Source: Purshia tridentata (lineage: Eukaryota > Streptophyta > Magnoliopsida > Rosales > Rosaceae). Taken from it: a stretch of DNA of 63,622 nt. The stretch covers positions 1-63,622 of the forward strand of contig QANT01001318.1 in NCBI GenBank assembly GCA_003254885.1, given 5' to 3'. Numbering within the stretch: position 1 is the stretch's first letter; each line of letters begins with the position of its first letter. This document shows, in pieces, positions 48,135-61,579 of the stretch. The position numbers were made by a program, and so were the translations under genes. The notes beneath the pieces were generated by a model. That model searched no databases. It was not told the origin of the DNA and saw only the letters and a program-made list of their open reading frames with translations.

Positions 48135-50316
48135 ATGGCAAGTGTTGGCAACAGTTGTTTGAGTTCAATCTTCATAGCTCCTCTTGAAAACGATGTGTTT
48201 TTGAAGAAAATAAAGAACTCTGCTTGCAACTGTCTAATGGTGCCCAATAGCTCCTTCAAATTGAACAGAGTTTATTGTGGGGTGCCTGAGAGTGGAATTG
48301 AAAAGAACCCCACAAGCAGCAGAGCCTCCAATTCCAAGAATTTGATGGAGGAGTACAATACAGCTATGAAGAAGATGATGAGGAACCCCTATGAGTATCA
48401 CCATGATCTGGGTCAGTCTCTTCCCCATCTTATAGCAGCCATTTTGTAATTTCAATCTGCTTTTTTTGTTTTTGTTTTCAGTGGATGTGTCAGTGTCTGT
48501 TTGTTGTTTTCTGTTTTATAATCATTTCTTGTGGTGGATTTTTCATAAGGGTTTGCTTAAATAGTAGGTAGTATCTAGTGGACACCTTTATGGGTTTCTC
48601 TCTTTCTCAAGAATGAAAGTGCTAGATATTAACAACCCATTTAAAATCTATGGTACTGAAAATTCCATTGTTGTTCCTTTATATGTTATAATGAGTGTGA
48701 TGAAATGTTGTTTCTAGTCTTTCCTTTTACATAAATGTAGTGCTTCTTACCTTTAAAATGTAGTGCGTGCAGATAGTTGCTAATTGACTTTTCATTGCAC
48801 CTTTTCTCAAAAATTGGTCCACTTCTTTAAGAAACTCTGACCCCAGTTTTAGATATGGTTAATTTATATTCAACTATGGAAGTGGGTGCCACAGAAAAGT
48901 GTGCATTGCACTGCAGAAAGTGTTTTTCTTCCTCTTCTTTTTTCTCCTTTTTGGTCCAGAAAACTGTTTTTCTTTGATAGATGATAAACTAATTCATTAC
49001 TTTTTAGTGACTTTGACTCTCTGATTATGAACTACTATGTATACATATATCTATGGTCTTAAGCAGCAAGCATAGCATTTGGGTGAAAAAATTGAGGACT
49101 AGGGTTTTTTTATCACTCATTAATGAATCAGAACCTTATGTTGTATTTTCTTTTCAATTCAGAATTACTAGGACAATGGTAATATGTGAAGTATGAGCTT
49201 AGGGAACTTGGGTTCGCATTTGGAATAAATGTTGAAGAAATTAGAAATAATAGTACCATGAAATTTATTCTGGGTTCTTGAACTAATGTTATTCTTCTGT
49301 CCAATATTCAGGCATGAACTACACACTGATAACTGATGACTTGATCGTGGGCTCCCAGCCTCAGAAACCTGATGATATAGATCACCTGAAAGAAGAAGAG
49401 AATGTGGCATACATTCTAAACTTGCAGCAGGACAAGGATGTTGAATATTGGGAAATTGACTTGCAGTCAATAATAGAAAGATGTAAAGAACTAGGAATTC
49501 GTCACATGAGGAGACCCGTAAGCAAATCTCCTTTGCAACATTCTATTTTGTTTGTGTCTGCATTGCAATATGCATCTAACAGATAAAAGTGTATTTGCCT
49601 TACCAAAATAACCCGGGCAAGGTCCTATTTAAAGGGTTTGGAAACTTTTGTGCATTTGCCTTACTTTGTTTAGCAATGCACTGTAGGCAAAAGATTTCGA
49701 TGCAGATTCCTTGCGAAATGGTCTACCTAAAGCAGTTTCATCACTGGAATGGGCCATATCTGAGGGAAAAGGAAAAGTGTATGTACACTGCACTGCTGGA
49801 TTGGGAAGGGCCCCAGCTGTTGCAATTGCTTACATGTACTGGTTCCTTGGAATGAATGTGAGTCCTTGTTTGTCTATGTATTTCTATTTGCTTCAAACAA
49901 AAAGATGCACAATGCCAAAATTCTTCTGTTGACAGCTTTTTAACATCCAACACTTTCAGCATTCCAGCAAAGTAGTAAGGCCCTGGTGAAAAGTCTAAAC
50001 AAATTAAAATCTGAAGCATGACCATATTGTTTGAGAAACTGAGATTTTTCCATGGCTTTAGTTAACAAATTTTCGAAGTTTATGACAGCTATTGAGTTGT
50101 GGCTATGTGCAGCTGAATGCAGCATATGATGCACTAACTTCTAAGAGACCTTGTGGGCCAAATAAGAGGGCGATACGCGGAGCTACATATGATCTGACCA
50201 AGAATGATCCATGGAAGGAGCCCTTTGAGAACCTTCCTGAATTTGCATTTGAGAATATATCAGATTGGGAAAGGAACTTGATTCAAGACCGTGTACATTC
50301 TCTCCGTGGAACTTGA
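48135..50316 (+). CDS. LSF2: Phosphoglucan phosphatase LSF2 (Like Sex Four 2), plastidial
   Basis: Four exons: 48135-48411, 49312-49517, 49687-49857 and 50113-50316, giving 285 residues. The first 60 or so residues form a chloroplast transit peptide. The dual-specificity phosphatase core has ITDDLIVGSQPQ, the D-loop AKDFDAD (general acid Asp164 or neighbours) and the CX5R site VHCTAGLGRAP with Cys196 and Arg202. The plant-specific C-terminal extension (RPCGPNKRAIRGATYDLTKN and WERNLIQDRV) is present, and no CBM48 domain is found, which separates LSF2 from SEX4. LSF2 removes phosphate from the C3 position of glucosyl units in starch, which allows amylases to work. The ATG at 48135 starts MASVGNSCL. 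An in-frame upstream ATG at 48042 would add 31 residues and is less likely. Confidence 0.95.
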
Positions 50317-51665
50317 GCACTTGGGTAAGCATTTCTTGTCTTAAACTTGAATCCATAATTGCAGGACAACCTTCCTTGGAACCTCAGTGTTGTGTCCAAA
50401 GATTTTGGTGCTGAGTTTTTGAAGAAACATGTCTTTGATTGGCCAGCCATTCTTGTATTCTGCCAGGTAAAACAAAATTAAAAAATGCAGATACTCCTGC
50501 AAACCATCTAAGCTAGTTCCAAATCCAATGTTTTTCTCAAATCCTATGCTTATAATATATTTTGCTCAAAAACTACCCAAGATGGCCCTGAAGTAAACTT
50601 TTGCTGTTGTATGTTTTCTGGCTTTCTCATATGGTTCTCTCCTTAAACTTAGCATGCATACACTGAAACAATTACTTTTGGACGATTTTGTTGTTATTCT
50701 TATCACACATTTGAGTAAACTGGGTCATATTTTATATCACAAGAAACCTTCAATTTTCTACTATGATCGTTAATACTACGAAGGCATGTTGATACTTAAC
50801 AGGTTTTCATGTCATTAAAAGTTCAAAACATTGTTGACCAACACTGTGGGACATAGAGTTGGTACAGGGGATAGGTGGGAGAGCAGCATCTGGGGCAGTT
50901 CTCAAAGCCAGATGCCTTTCAAGCATGAACTCATCCTTTTCTCCATATGTCCGTTTCAAAGAATATTTAGCTTAGTGTGTAAAATTAGAAAATAATGTGA
51001 CCACAGTAATTAAATGTGGCATGGACATGGCAATCGAGTTTTTAAGTTGTGTACTGGCAAATCTGATATTATTCATAGATCTGCACTGCACCTACAGGTT
51101 TTAAGTGCAATTCTTTTTTTGTTTTCATTTTCTTCTGTCAACGTTTTGAGTGCAATCCATTTCAAATTTTCTTGAACAGCTTTTATCTGGGGCAGTTTAA
51201 TGTTGTTGAGGAATTGGTGAACCTCATATGAGTTGATTGTTAACTATGTGGGATTGGGTAGCTTAAAACTAGAGCATAACCCATTGTGCCAAACTCAAGC
51301 TTTATTAATTTAATTCTAGCCGAGTCTGAACACCTTAATACTCGAATTCTATCAAGTAGTGCTGGTAATTGGGTGAAACCAGAACCAAACTCTAATTAAT
51401 TATCAATGCGTAAATCTATAAACACAATAAATTAAACAAAGGTTAATATGTACTGGGGATTGGCATAACATAGTACATGCATCTCGGGTGCAACCTGCTC
51501 TATTCTATTTTCGGTTTTTCTTGACAAACTAGTGGCAAGCTACCCTTTCTGTTATGTATAACCAAAGGATTAACAAAACTGCCTGTAAAATTAGGAATTC
51601 TTTAAAAGCTCATTAATAAGTGATCTTTACAGTATATAAACAACAAAAAATTTAACAAAGAAACA
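50317..51665. other. Convergent 3' region between LSF2 and the TLC gene
   Basis: 3' flanks of two genes facing each other. No coding exon or repeat could be supported. Confidence 0.5.
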
Positions 51666-54600
51666 TTAGGGAGTGGAATGAGTGTGAGTCCGAAGCTTTG
51701 CTAGTTCTGCTTGACGGCGTCCTAAATGAAATGCGGTCACTATCCACAACAAACAGACCTGGAGAAGACCAAAGAGAAATAGGATACCTTCATTATTCTT
51801 TGTTGGAGATAGATAACCAGGAGCAAAATGCAAAGGCTTTACAAATTCCAATTGCCAAACAGAAGTCGGAGACAACAATTCATAAAGCCAAAAGGGTTTT
51901 AAGTAGCAACTACAAAGCAGGTATTTGGTGCCTCTTTTGTGCTCTGAATACAACAACACCCACCAGGTATTGGATCCAGGATTCACCCTCCTCCATTGTA
52001 CTTGAAGGTGGAAGAGGAACCATTAAGCATCAAGGCACCCAATTTGTGTTTCTATACCCAAATTGAAAAAGGAAAGATACAAATAAAGATGGGAAAATTT
52101 CACACATACAGGCAGGCCGTAGAGAGAGACAGTTGATGCTCTCCCATTGAGAGTGCTGAAAAGCAGCTTGTACATTCCTGCTGCTGTAGCATCTCCAAGT
52201 CTTTGAACAAATACATCTATGCAAACCTGCAGTAACATTACTCAGTGAAATAATGTTTCAAATCATTCGGTGATTTGCTTCAAATTGCAAGACATGATTA
52301 ATGCACTATTAGAAACCAAATACGAGATCCGGTGTAGAGTGGAATGGCTATAGCAAGCACCAAGTCACACAGTTTCTTAAACGAAGATTTGATAAATTAC
52401 CAACTATAAATGATTTCCTCTGTGAAAAAGAAGTTTGAAATCATGCCTTGGCTTTGTATTTTTCATCCTGTGAGACAACAGTAAATAGGAGTTCCCTGCC
52501 AGGTCTGGCCACAACATAAGTAACAAACTGCACAGTAACCAAAAGAAAATTGTAAGATCCAACTTCACTATGTTCTCTCATATTAAGACTTTGGACATCT
52601 TTCTCCCTGAATGAAAAAAATTCCCCATGCAATTAACAAGTTTCAAGCAATTTACATGCAGGAATCTTGGTTAAATTAAGTTTTAGGATCTACTGTGAAG
52701 GGTAAAGATGGAAGCCAGAAGTTGGAGTATACAAGCCTTCCGCAGGGTCTCAGAAACAGCAACGGCTACCCAAGTTGGCCAGACAGCAACAGCAACCAAA
52801 TTTAAGAAGGCAACAAATGGAGCAGAGCAAATAGCTGTAGTAACACCCACAACAGTGAGAAAACGCCCCTGTGAAAGTACAATAAAAACATAATTGATTA
52901 TGTGATATACATCGAGAGAAACATTTATTGGAATATTTATGAAAGTAAATACACAGTTTAACCATATAGAAGATCAATCACACTGCGCTTGGAGAGCAAA
53001 TACAACAAGTGCAGGGTGTTACTACCAAAATCCAACAAGTCACCATTCTAAAACCACTCTCCTTGATTTGCTTCAAAATTCTTTAATTTTTCTTAAGATG
53101 CCTAGAAACAGAAACATATTAATCAGTCTGGGCATATTTACAAAAGAAGTGCCATATGGTGTTATGGGAGGGTACAAGTCATTTGATTTTACATAGGCCA
53201 TCAATCAAAAAACAGTCCACCTCCAGGCCTGAGACTACCTTTTCTTCTTTACTTAGGTTCCTTCAGACATCTACAAGGACAGGATACCTAAATTGCCTAA
53301 AGCATGAGACCTGAAAAGTGATAATCTCACAAACAGCTGCAAACGTGAAACTAGCCAAAGCCGTATTCGCTTTCAGTAAGCATAGAGCTAAGAAAATTCT
53401 CAAAGCATATCTAATGTTTATATCTCTAGGAAATAGAAAAACATAAAATTTATAGCAAAAGCTCATCCTAAGAACAGAATACCGTTATGGTGAGTTGTCC
53501 AGCAAGGATAAAAACAGCAATAAAGCTGTTTATCTCAGCCAGCAATTTTCTTCTTCCAAGAGAGCTAGTAACAGTCATGGCAATTACACCCACTTTCTGC
53601 AGTTTAAGACAAAGAGATAAAAGTCAGGAGAAAGAAGAATAGAATGAGAGATAAAAATGTTAGTTAATATCATTAATGTCAGTGCTTAAAATTAATAACA
53701 CTGCATCCAATACAATCATGCATTAGCAAGGACAAGAAGCATCTAGAGCACAAGAAGAAATATAAAGTCTTTGATTCAGATAAAACAGAATTAAGAGAAC
53801 TTTAATTTGTCTGGTCCTTGAAAAAATCAGAGAGAAGTTTTCTTAAAACTCTCATATGAACATGCCAAATCATCATGCTTCTTTAGGGGAAGGCCAAGGC
53901 AGCAAAAAGAAGAAGGAAAATATAGTGGTACAGCATTAGATCCACACACAAGACTCCCTTTTATGTCACGTCAGATAACATAGAGAGGCTGATTTAGAAT
54001 TAAGTTCAATCCTGGTGACAATGGATGATCTTACCTGAAAATAAAAGAATGAAGAGATAACTGCACTGAGCCACAGGAATAAAGACACGTACAACAAGTA
54101 CGATGATGACAATATAAGCCGAAATCCATCTAAGATGGCCCAAAGCTGAGGCTTCACCACCAAATTAGATGACTTAGGAGAATTTCCTTTGAGACTGTGA
54201 ATGGCTTGCCCATCAGGCTCATTTCGCCGATCAGGGTCAGCTTCTCTAACGCCAAAAAAAAACCAAGTCAAGAAATGAAAAGTTATATACCAGCATATAT
54301 TATACAGAGATTAATTAGAAAATTGTAGTAGAGAATTCAGTCTTGTCTGCACTTTATAAAATGTTTAATTTTAGCATGCAACAATGCTACCGAGTCCAGT
54401 GCCAAAGATTCGTAATAAACCCATTACAGGTCTAACGAAGATGAAAACAGATCCCAATTCCACCCCAACATTCCAGATGTTGATTGAGTACCAAATCCAA
54501 AGGAAATCTGATCATATAACTGACCTGATGGGAGATAATTCCTCAGGGAAATGGGATACATCCTGGGTTATTCCTTTTGATGACTGTGCAGCAAATTCCA

Positions 54601-56488
54601 TTAACAAAGCAGAAACTAGAAGTAGAACTGCAAGAAATCAATCAATGATTTAAAACCCAAGAGAGAGAGAGAGAGACAGAATAAATATCAAATTCCAAAA
54701 TACTGAATGAGCAAACATACATGGCCCCAACCAGGCCATTCCTGTGGCAAACAATGACCCAAAAAGCTGTCCAAGTGTGGCGCCGGCACCGATAAAACCA
54801 AATAATCTTGAACCTGACTGAATACAGGACAAGTTAAACGTGTAACAAAAATTTGTAGTTGTCATCAAATTTCCAGTTGCAGGATGCATACCTCACTGTC
54901 CATAACATCGATTACTCTGGCCCAAGTTGAAGAAATTGTAATTAAATTAAGTAGGGCAATCTTCAAAAAAAGCAGAAATTTCATCACAATATAGATTTTG
55001 ATATAAATTACTGTTGATATTCAGAACAAGTTTCTAACAGTTTCTTAAAAAAAATGATTTAGATATATTCATACCCAAAGGAACATTCCAATTCTAACTG
55101 AGACATAGAACCAACCAAGGTTCTCCCACCCTGTGGAATATGCAGTTCTGGCTTGATTAACATCAACCTTTTGGTCATTTACCAAAGTGGAGGATATAGT
55201 GACCACACCCTAGATACAGACAAGGGAGCTATTCAGTACAATAAATACCAGAATCATATTTCTAGAGTATAAAAGCAACTAAATCAGAAACAATTGTATC
55301 ATTATAAGATTTCATCTCACCTTCAACTCTGGTTGTGAATATCCATCCGATGAGGATTGCCATAGAATGAAGAATACAACAAGTGATACACTAAAAAACC
55401 TGTGCATTAAAACCAAAGCCTGGAATTTCATGAAGCAACTATTACAGGGCGCTATGCAAAGAAAAATAAGCTAAATAATGTTAAGAATCAGCTATATCCG
55501 TTTGCTTTTTAAGAAAATTTATCAAGTTATAGAGACATGTGACACTAGAATAATAATTTCAAACTCCATGTTAAGTTATAGAGATTAGAGTCGGACTATC
55601 ATTATCAATATGTCCTCTGGAACCTAGTTACGAACATTACTTTAGGGAACCAATAAAATTGAGTATTTGGTAGAGTGCACCGCTATATATTGGACAAGGG
55701 TTGCTGTAATGCTTAAACTACGGCAAGTATAGAAGCTAGTTTAAGATTTAACCACTCTACATGCTCATGTTACAATAATTGAAGATGGAAAAATGAAAAC
55801 CGAACAGGCATAAATTATATCGCCCGTATACGAACCACATCATACAGTTACATATCATGAAAATCTACAACCTATCAATTCTAAGATTTCAAAACATAAT
55901 TCATTACACCGTTGCACATTCAAATTCCATTTCCCCATCTTTTCTTTTCGTTCATCCATTTTTTTCCTGCTTAGCTCCATTCTTGCAATTGACAATAAAA
56001 AAATGACTGGGTATATTTATTTGTCCAAATTTACTTGGTATATAAAAAATTAAGCAAAGACACTTTTAATACAAGAAAATCGGAAGTGAGTATATAGTAA
56101 ATGGTGGATACACACATACCTTGCCTTTAGAAACATTAGGCAAAGAGAAAAAGAGAGTTGCAACTGGTGCGGCAATCGAAGTGAGGACCAAAGACCCCAC
56201 AAACAGACTCGGCAGGTTCGATAGGCCTAAAGAGATTGCACCCTCATCGCGCAACGGAAGCACCACGAAGTAAGCGCTCAAAATCTGCATTGAGAATAAG
56301 AATCAAAATTAAGCAAAAATAAACACAACCGAATCTATAAACTTGAGAAGGTCGGAGAAAGAAAAGAGTAACGGCTGAGGTGGGCTTACAAAGAAGAAGC
56401 AAGATGAGGAGTGGAGCAAAGCTGAGGTCTCGTGAGGGTGCACCACAACGAATGTAGAGAGAATTGCATCCAAGCGAGACCTACTCAT
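51666..56488 (-). CDS. TLC (ATP/ADP translocase) family membrane protein
   Basis: Thirteen exons on the minus strand: 56390-56488, 56120-56284, 55321-55419, 55075-55209, 54892-54960, 54721-54817, 54525-54627, 54035-54245, 53483-53596, 52737-52868, 52447-52527, 52110-52226 and 51666-51758, giving 504 residues. Family features are WARVIDVMDSESGSRLFGFI, GAGATLGQLFGSLFATGMAW and the strongly conserved RPGRELLFTVVSQDEKYKAK, followed by VQRLGDATAAGMYKLL. About ten hydrophobic helices are visible. Plastid NTT proteins of this superfamily exchange ATP for ADP plus phosphate. This shorter version resembles Arabidopsis At5g05310 from memory, whose substrate I do not know. No clear transit peptide is visible (start MSRSRLDAILSTFVVVH). 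The introns after exons 10 and 11 appear to use GC donors (AAG/GCTTGT and AAG/GCATGA). Confidence 0.9.
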
Positions 56489-57421
56489 CTCTTCTCTTCT
56501 CTGGTTGATTAACTATCTGAGAAGAAGAACAACAACAACAAATGGAGCTGAAAAGCTTAGTTGAAGTCGACAAAGCTCCAGTTTCACAGTCAAAGTAAGT
56601 GAGTGGGCCTGCGTTTGGGCTGTGGTAGGGACAGTAGATATGGGAACAGGCCCAAAGATCTCACAATTCATAGATACTAGCCTTCTGAAACATCTAATTA
56701 TAAATTGTTTTTAATTAATTAGTGTTATTTATTTTTAATTATTAATTTTAAAATAAATGTGAAAACTATTTGTTAATTATTATTATTTTTTAAATGTGAA
56801 AATTTGAACAGTTTGTAACTCTCTAGTTTTTCCACCTAATAAGGTGGTTGAGTGTTTTTGTTTTTATTTTTTTAATTTTGTTTCAAAGATTTAATTTTGT
56901 ATTTATACCCTTATTTTATTTGATTAGTTTTATTAATTCTTTGGTCTAGTAAATGGTATTTTGGGCAAATTATAATTTGATAAAGCTCATAATATCAAAT
57001 CTCTCTCCTAACTTTATTATAGTTATAGTAAAGATAATTCATTTAAGGACTTCTAAATATTACCCCACAATTTTCTTTCCCCACCCCTGAAAGTTTTCCT
57101 CCTCAATATTCCAATTTTACCCTTAACTGAATACAAAGCATGAAAGCACCAAGCCCAAATAAAAATGAGGGGATGGGTGCAGCCGATGGAGTGGGTAGGA
57201 GGAAGGGTGGTATATTTGGCTGTGTATATATGTGTGTTTTTGAGGTTTTTTTTTTTTAACAACAATTAAGGGCAAAATTGGAAGATTTAGAGGACAAAAA
57301 TCATGGGTTACTGGTCAGAAAAAGAATTTGGGGAGGTACATTTAGAATCCCAGATTGTGCCACTCATTGAGTTGACTCGCATCTCTGACTCCTGTCGCTC
57401 CTCTCGTCTTCCAAATGCGCA
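56489..57421. other. Divergent promoter region between the TLC and macro genes
   Basis: About 930 bp separating two head-to-head genes. The middle (56690-57060) is very A/T-rich. No TE end, tRNA or coding exon was recognised. Confidence 0.5.
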
Positions 57422-59357
57422 ATGCCGAGCTGCCTCTGTAAAGCCTCCAGATTCTTCAGCTCAGTTCTCACACACACTCTCGCTTCGCACCCTGCAAGGT
57501 TTCGCTGCTTCGTTAGAGTTTCCACCATGTCCAGCGGAGAAGGATCGGTTCGCTTCCCTTTGTCTGCTTCAAGCACTCTCGTAATCCAAAAGGGAGATAT
57601 CACCAAGTGGTTCGTCGACGGCTCCACTGACGCCATCGTCAGTCCTTCTTCTATTTGTCTCTTTCTTTTTAAATATTTGTTTCCTCTCCTTTAGTCCTCT
57701 GTTTGGTTCCCTAGAAATGACCGGCAACGAAAAAGCAGAAAATTTTTGAGCCTCTTGGGTCTTACATGATCGATATGTTTGTTTTCTGTTCAATTTTGTG
57801 TGAAATTAGGTTCCTTTTTATAGCTTCCCATTGTTATCTTCTGGTACTTGTAACTCTCTGTGCTTGACTCATACCTCTATGTACATATTAGTGGTACTTT
57901 TGTTTAATGTAATTTCTTCCATTGATCACATATACAATACTATCCATGTGAGTGCATCTAATTGCATACTGATGGACATATTTTTGTAGGTTAATCCAGC
58001 AAATGAGCGAATGCTTGGAGGTGGGGGTGCAGATGGAGGTAATTCTGCTACCTATATGGTTTTCTATTGTACATATTTTGAAATGAACCCACTGTTACTA
58101 TATTGGTTTTTTATGATCTTTCAGCTATACATAGGGCTGCTGGCCCAGATCTTCTTCAAGCATGCTATAGTGTCCCAGAAGTCAGGCCAGGAGTCCGCTG
58201 TCCCACTGGAGAAGCAAGGATTACTGCGTAAGTTATCATGTTTTAACTACTAATTATACTTGCGGCATCATTTGTTTTTTATTCGTACAGCACATAATCA
58301 ATAATGAAATACATTTTAAATGATGCAGAGGTTTTAAATTGCCTGTGTCTCATGTAATTCACACTGTTGGACCCATCTACCGGTCTGGTAGCAACCCAGA
58401 AGTCTATCTGAGAGCTGCATACAGGTTGTTATGTGTATCTTGCTGCTACTTTGCTAGTAGTTTAATTTGTTGCTTGCACCTGATTGAAATTTCCTTAATG
58501 CAAATTGAATACAGGAACAGCTTGAGTGTAGCCAAATTGAACAACATTCAGTATATTGCGTTTCCTGCCATATCTTGTGGTGTGTATGGGTAAGTTGGCT
58601 AAGGAATTCCCTTGGTGTTCAAAAGTATAAGAATTATAGTGACATCTAATCATGTTGCATGAGGTGTATTGGGTTACAATCTTTCTTGCCTTTAATCAGA
58701 TGGAGTTGAAAGAGAGTCGAGTCATGTTTCTTGTTGCCGGCCAAATTGTGAAGTTTTTGTGGTCTCATGTCATGTAACCTCATGCTTAAGGCTATTAGAT
58801 TATATATTCTTTTTTTCCCTCATTTGTTACCGAAAGAAATCATAATGACATTGTATTGAAGTTGTAAATAAATGATTGACAGATTAAACTCTTCATTTGT
58901 TATATTATTCCAGATATCCTTATGATGAAGCGGCCACAGTTGCTTTATCTACAGTTATGGAGTTTGTGAATGACATAAAGGAGGTATGATATGCTTATAT
59001 TTACTTCAAGACATGGCAATAATGTGGGCTTAATTTTCCATTCTTTTATCATGCGGTTCCACATGTTCAATGTCTTTATTTAGATGCGTATTGGGTCATG
59101 CTTTGTGCTTGTGGCAAACATTGTTTTCCCAATTTCTAAGCTAACTAGAGCATTATTAATAAACACACCATCTAACAAGCTTGCTTACTATATGTAAATA
59201 TAATTGAATGATGTGATCGATCTCTTGCCCAGATGAATATTCCAGAAAACTTACTGGCAGTTACTTTCTATATTGCTTGCAGGTGCACTTTGTTCTTTTC
59301 TCCGATGATATTTACACTACTTGGTTGGACAAGGCAAATGAATTGCCTAAAGCTTAA
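57422..59357 (+). CDS. Macro-domain (ADP-ribose-binding) protein
   Basis: Seven exons: 57422-57637, 57990-58038, 58125-58227, 58329-58424, 58515-58589, 58914-58983 and 59283-59357, giving 227 residues. The macro domain covers about 50-225: [20 protein letters not shown], then the loop [24 protein letters not shown] and [17 protein letters not shown]. All the adenine- and diphosphate-contacting motifs of MacroD-type proteins are kept. Relatives bind ADP-ribose or hydrolyse O-acetyl-ADP-ribose and mono-ADP-ribosyl marks. Residues 1-35 are Ser/Arg/Cys-rich without acidic residues, like an organelle-targeting peptide. A second ATG at 57527 (MSSGEGS) would make a form without it. It resembles Arabidopsis At2g40600 from memory. 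Confidence 0.93.
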
Positions 59358-60295
59358 TGTGTTCCATGAGCAAGCAGTTGGCAGATATATGACATACCTT
59401 TCTGTTATTATATGTGGATGCAAAACTTTGATGTAATAGAGCTGAAGTTTGTTGACTTGTCATGTGCAGAACGAAATGGTGAAATTGAGAATATCTGAGG
59501 TTGCCAATATACTTGGGTTTATCTTATATGTATGCATTTGCAGAAGCTGCCTTGTGTTTTATGGGTTCATCCCATTTCAAAGCCAGGCATTGAATTGTAT
59601 TACATGTATGCAATGTCGACTTTGTTTCACTAAATGAGAAATGTTTTCTTTAGCAATCCTAGGCATTAGATCCATTGCATGCTCATTATGAGGTTTGAAG
59701 TTTAATTTTTCATGTAATTAGGTAATTTTTTTTTTGGCCAGATGTAATTAGGTAATTTGATTCATCAAAACGATGAAATTAAAAGAGGGATTTATCCAGC
59801 TGGAAAATGCTGTTATAAATCCAGATCTAAGTTGTTTTTTTCTTTTTCAATCAACTGGCTGGCATCTATCTTGAACTCAAGACTTACGTACAAAGAGAAT
59901 ATTGGATGCCATTCACTAGAAAAAACGGTCATTGGCAATCCAACTTAAAGTTAGCGTCGTCAAATGATGTAGTACTCATCCTAGTTATATTCATAATTCA
60001 TCGCACAATAAACCAATTTCGGTCTGTCAAGGACTCAAAACTTATTCATCTCCAGATTTATAAGGGAAACCAAGAAAATGGTTCATGCTGAAAAATTCAC
60101 TCATTGAAGGAACCCAAAGTTTCACATCCTGATCAAACAATTAAAATCAACATTGAGATGATCTTAAACCACCTAAAACAATGGGAAAGTCTGCTAGGCC
60201 TTGTATGCGGAAGCAGCAGCAACATAGCAATGACTTTACAACTACATCCCAAATTCAACAGTATGCTATCGATGACTTTCTGCAAAGTATCTGGA
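59358..60295. other. Convergent 3' region between the macro and reticulon genes
   Basis: 3' flanks of two facing genes. It contains the micro-insertion at 59712-59758. Open frames such as 59757-59948 have no features. Confidence 0.5.
59712..59758 (-). mobile_element. Micro-retroposon: CTGGCC(A)7 with 17-bp TSD
   Basis: ATGTAATTAGGTAATTT is repeated exactly at 59712-59728 and 59742-59758. The whole insert is TTTTTTTGGCCAG, which on the minus strand reads CTGGCC plus an A-tail. The leader is the same as at 8808-8820 in the peroxidase intron. The implied nick is AATTT/GATTC. Confidence 0.78.
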
Positions 60296-60895
60296 TTAGG
60301 ACTCTTTGTCCTTGGATTCATTTCTGGGGAGTCTGCTGAAAACATTCTCATCCACAATTTTGTAATGCTTTGAAAATTGCCGGTGGATCTTTCCGCAACA
60401 CCTATCTACAGTCTCTTCAAATTTGCTGTACAAGGCAGGAAGTGTTATCGATATGATTGAACCTGCCACCATCAAAGCAGAAGTATAAATATAAATCCAT
60501 ACAAGAAACTTATATGTATCACCCCTGTTAGACAACCACTGAACCTAATGAGCCAACAATGTAAATTAAGCTTACAACCCCCACCCTACTCCTCTTTTTT
60601 TTATAATGGATCTAGAATTTGACCAATAATAAAGCAAAATTTTAGAAGAACTGTCGCATGACTCTCACTGGCAGAGCTAAACATTGCATAATGTATATGA
60701 AATGCCAGATTAAGGGCAATAAAGTCTCATAAACGCAACAATCCTTGAACAACAGTCTGGTAACCTGATAGGCCACAGGGGATGTACAGTGACTTTCAAG
60801 ATATAAAAAATGTAAAAATGAGAAAGAACAGCAGAAACCACAATTATGAGACATCACGTAGATCATTTACTTGACAGAACAAGGAAGGTGATGCA

Positions 60896-60927
<32 letters not shown>

Positions 60928-61539
60928 AAAAGCTGCCAATGACAGACAAGAGCCACAGACAAACCACCACCTGTCAAATTCAGAGTAGTTTGGTAAGATA
61001 CTTTCTTCATTTGAAGCAGTAATAGATACAAATTCAAAGTCAAAAGAGAACTAATTGAGGTTTTAAACAGATACCTGTAGTATTATTATTATAATATGCA
61101 ACTTCACACTGACCTTGAAAAACAGTCTAAAATCTTTGCCAAGAGTGATGTCATGAGCCATAAGTAGCACATTGTTGATTTTAACACGAATTGATGCTGC
61201 AGCATTATTAACCATTTCCTCCGATAGTACTAGCTCCGGTAATGTTTGCAAAGGTCTACTCAAATAATATGATAGTTATCCTCACTGAAAACAGTTCCAA
61301 TGCTAGTGTGATATTAATACAGGTGAAGAGGGTAGAATATTCATACTTATTTCTAGAAACAGCATAGTTGGCACGAAGAAATAACAGTACAACCAAAATC
61401 AGCAAGACGTCTGAACAAATTGATAAGAATGACAATCCAGAACGCTCAAACAGGAGCCAAGAAATTGTAGCAACAACAATAGCACCAAGGGAAACACGCC
61501 GCCGCTTCCACAACAGAACATCAGCAGCTAAAAAGAAAC

Positions 61540-61579
<40 letters not shown>

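Noticed and set aside
52708-52893. 61-codon plus-strand frame
   Set aside because: It is the reverse of TLC exon 10, whose minus-strand reading matches the family.
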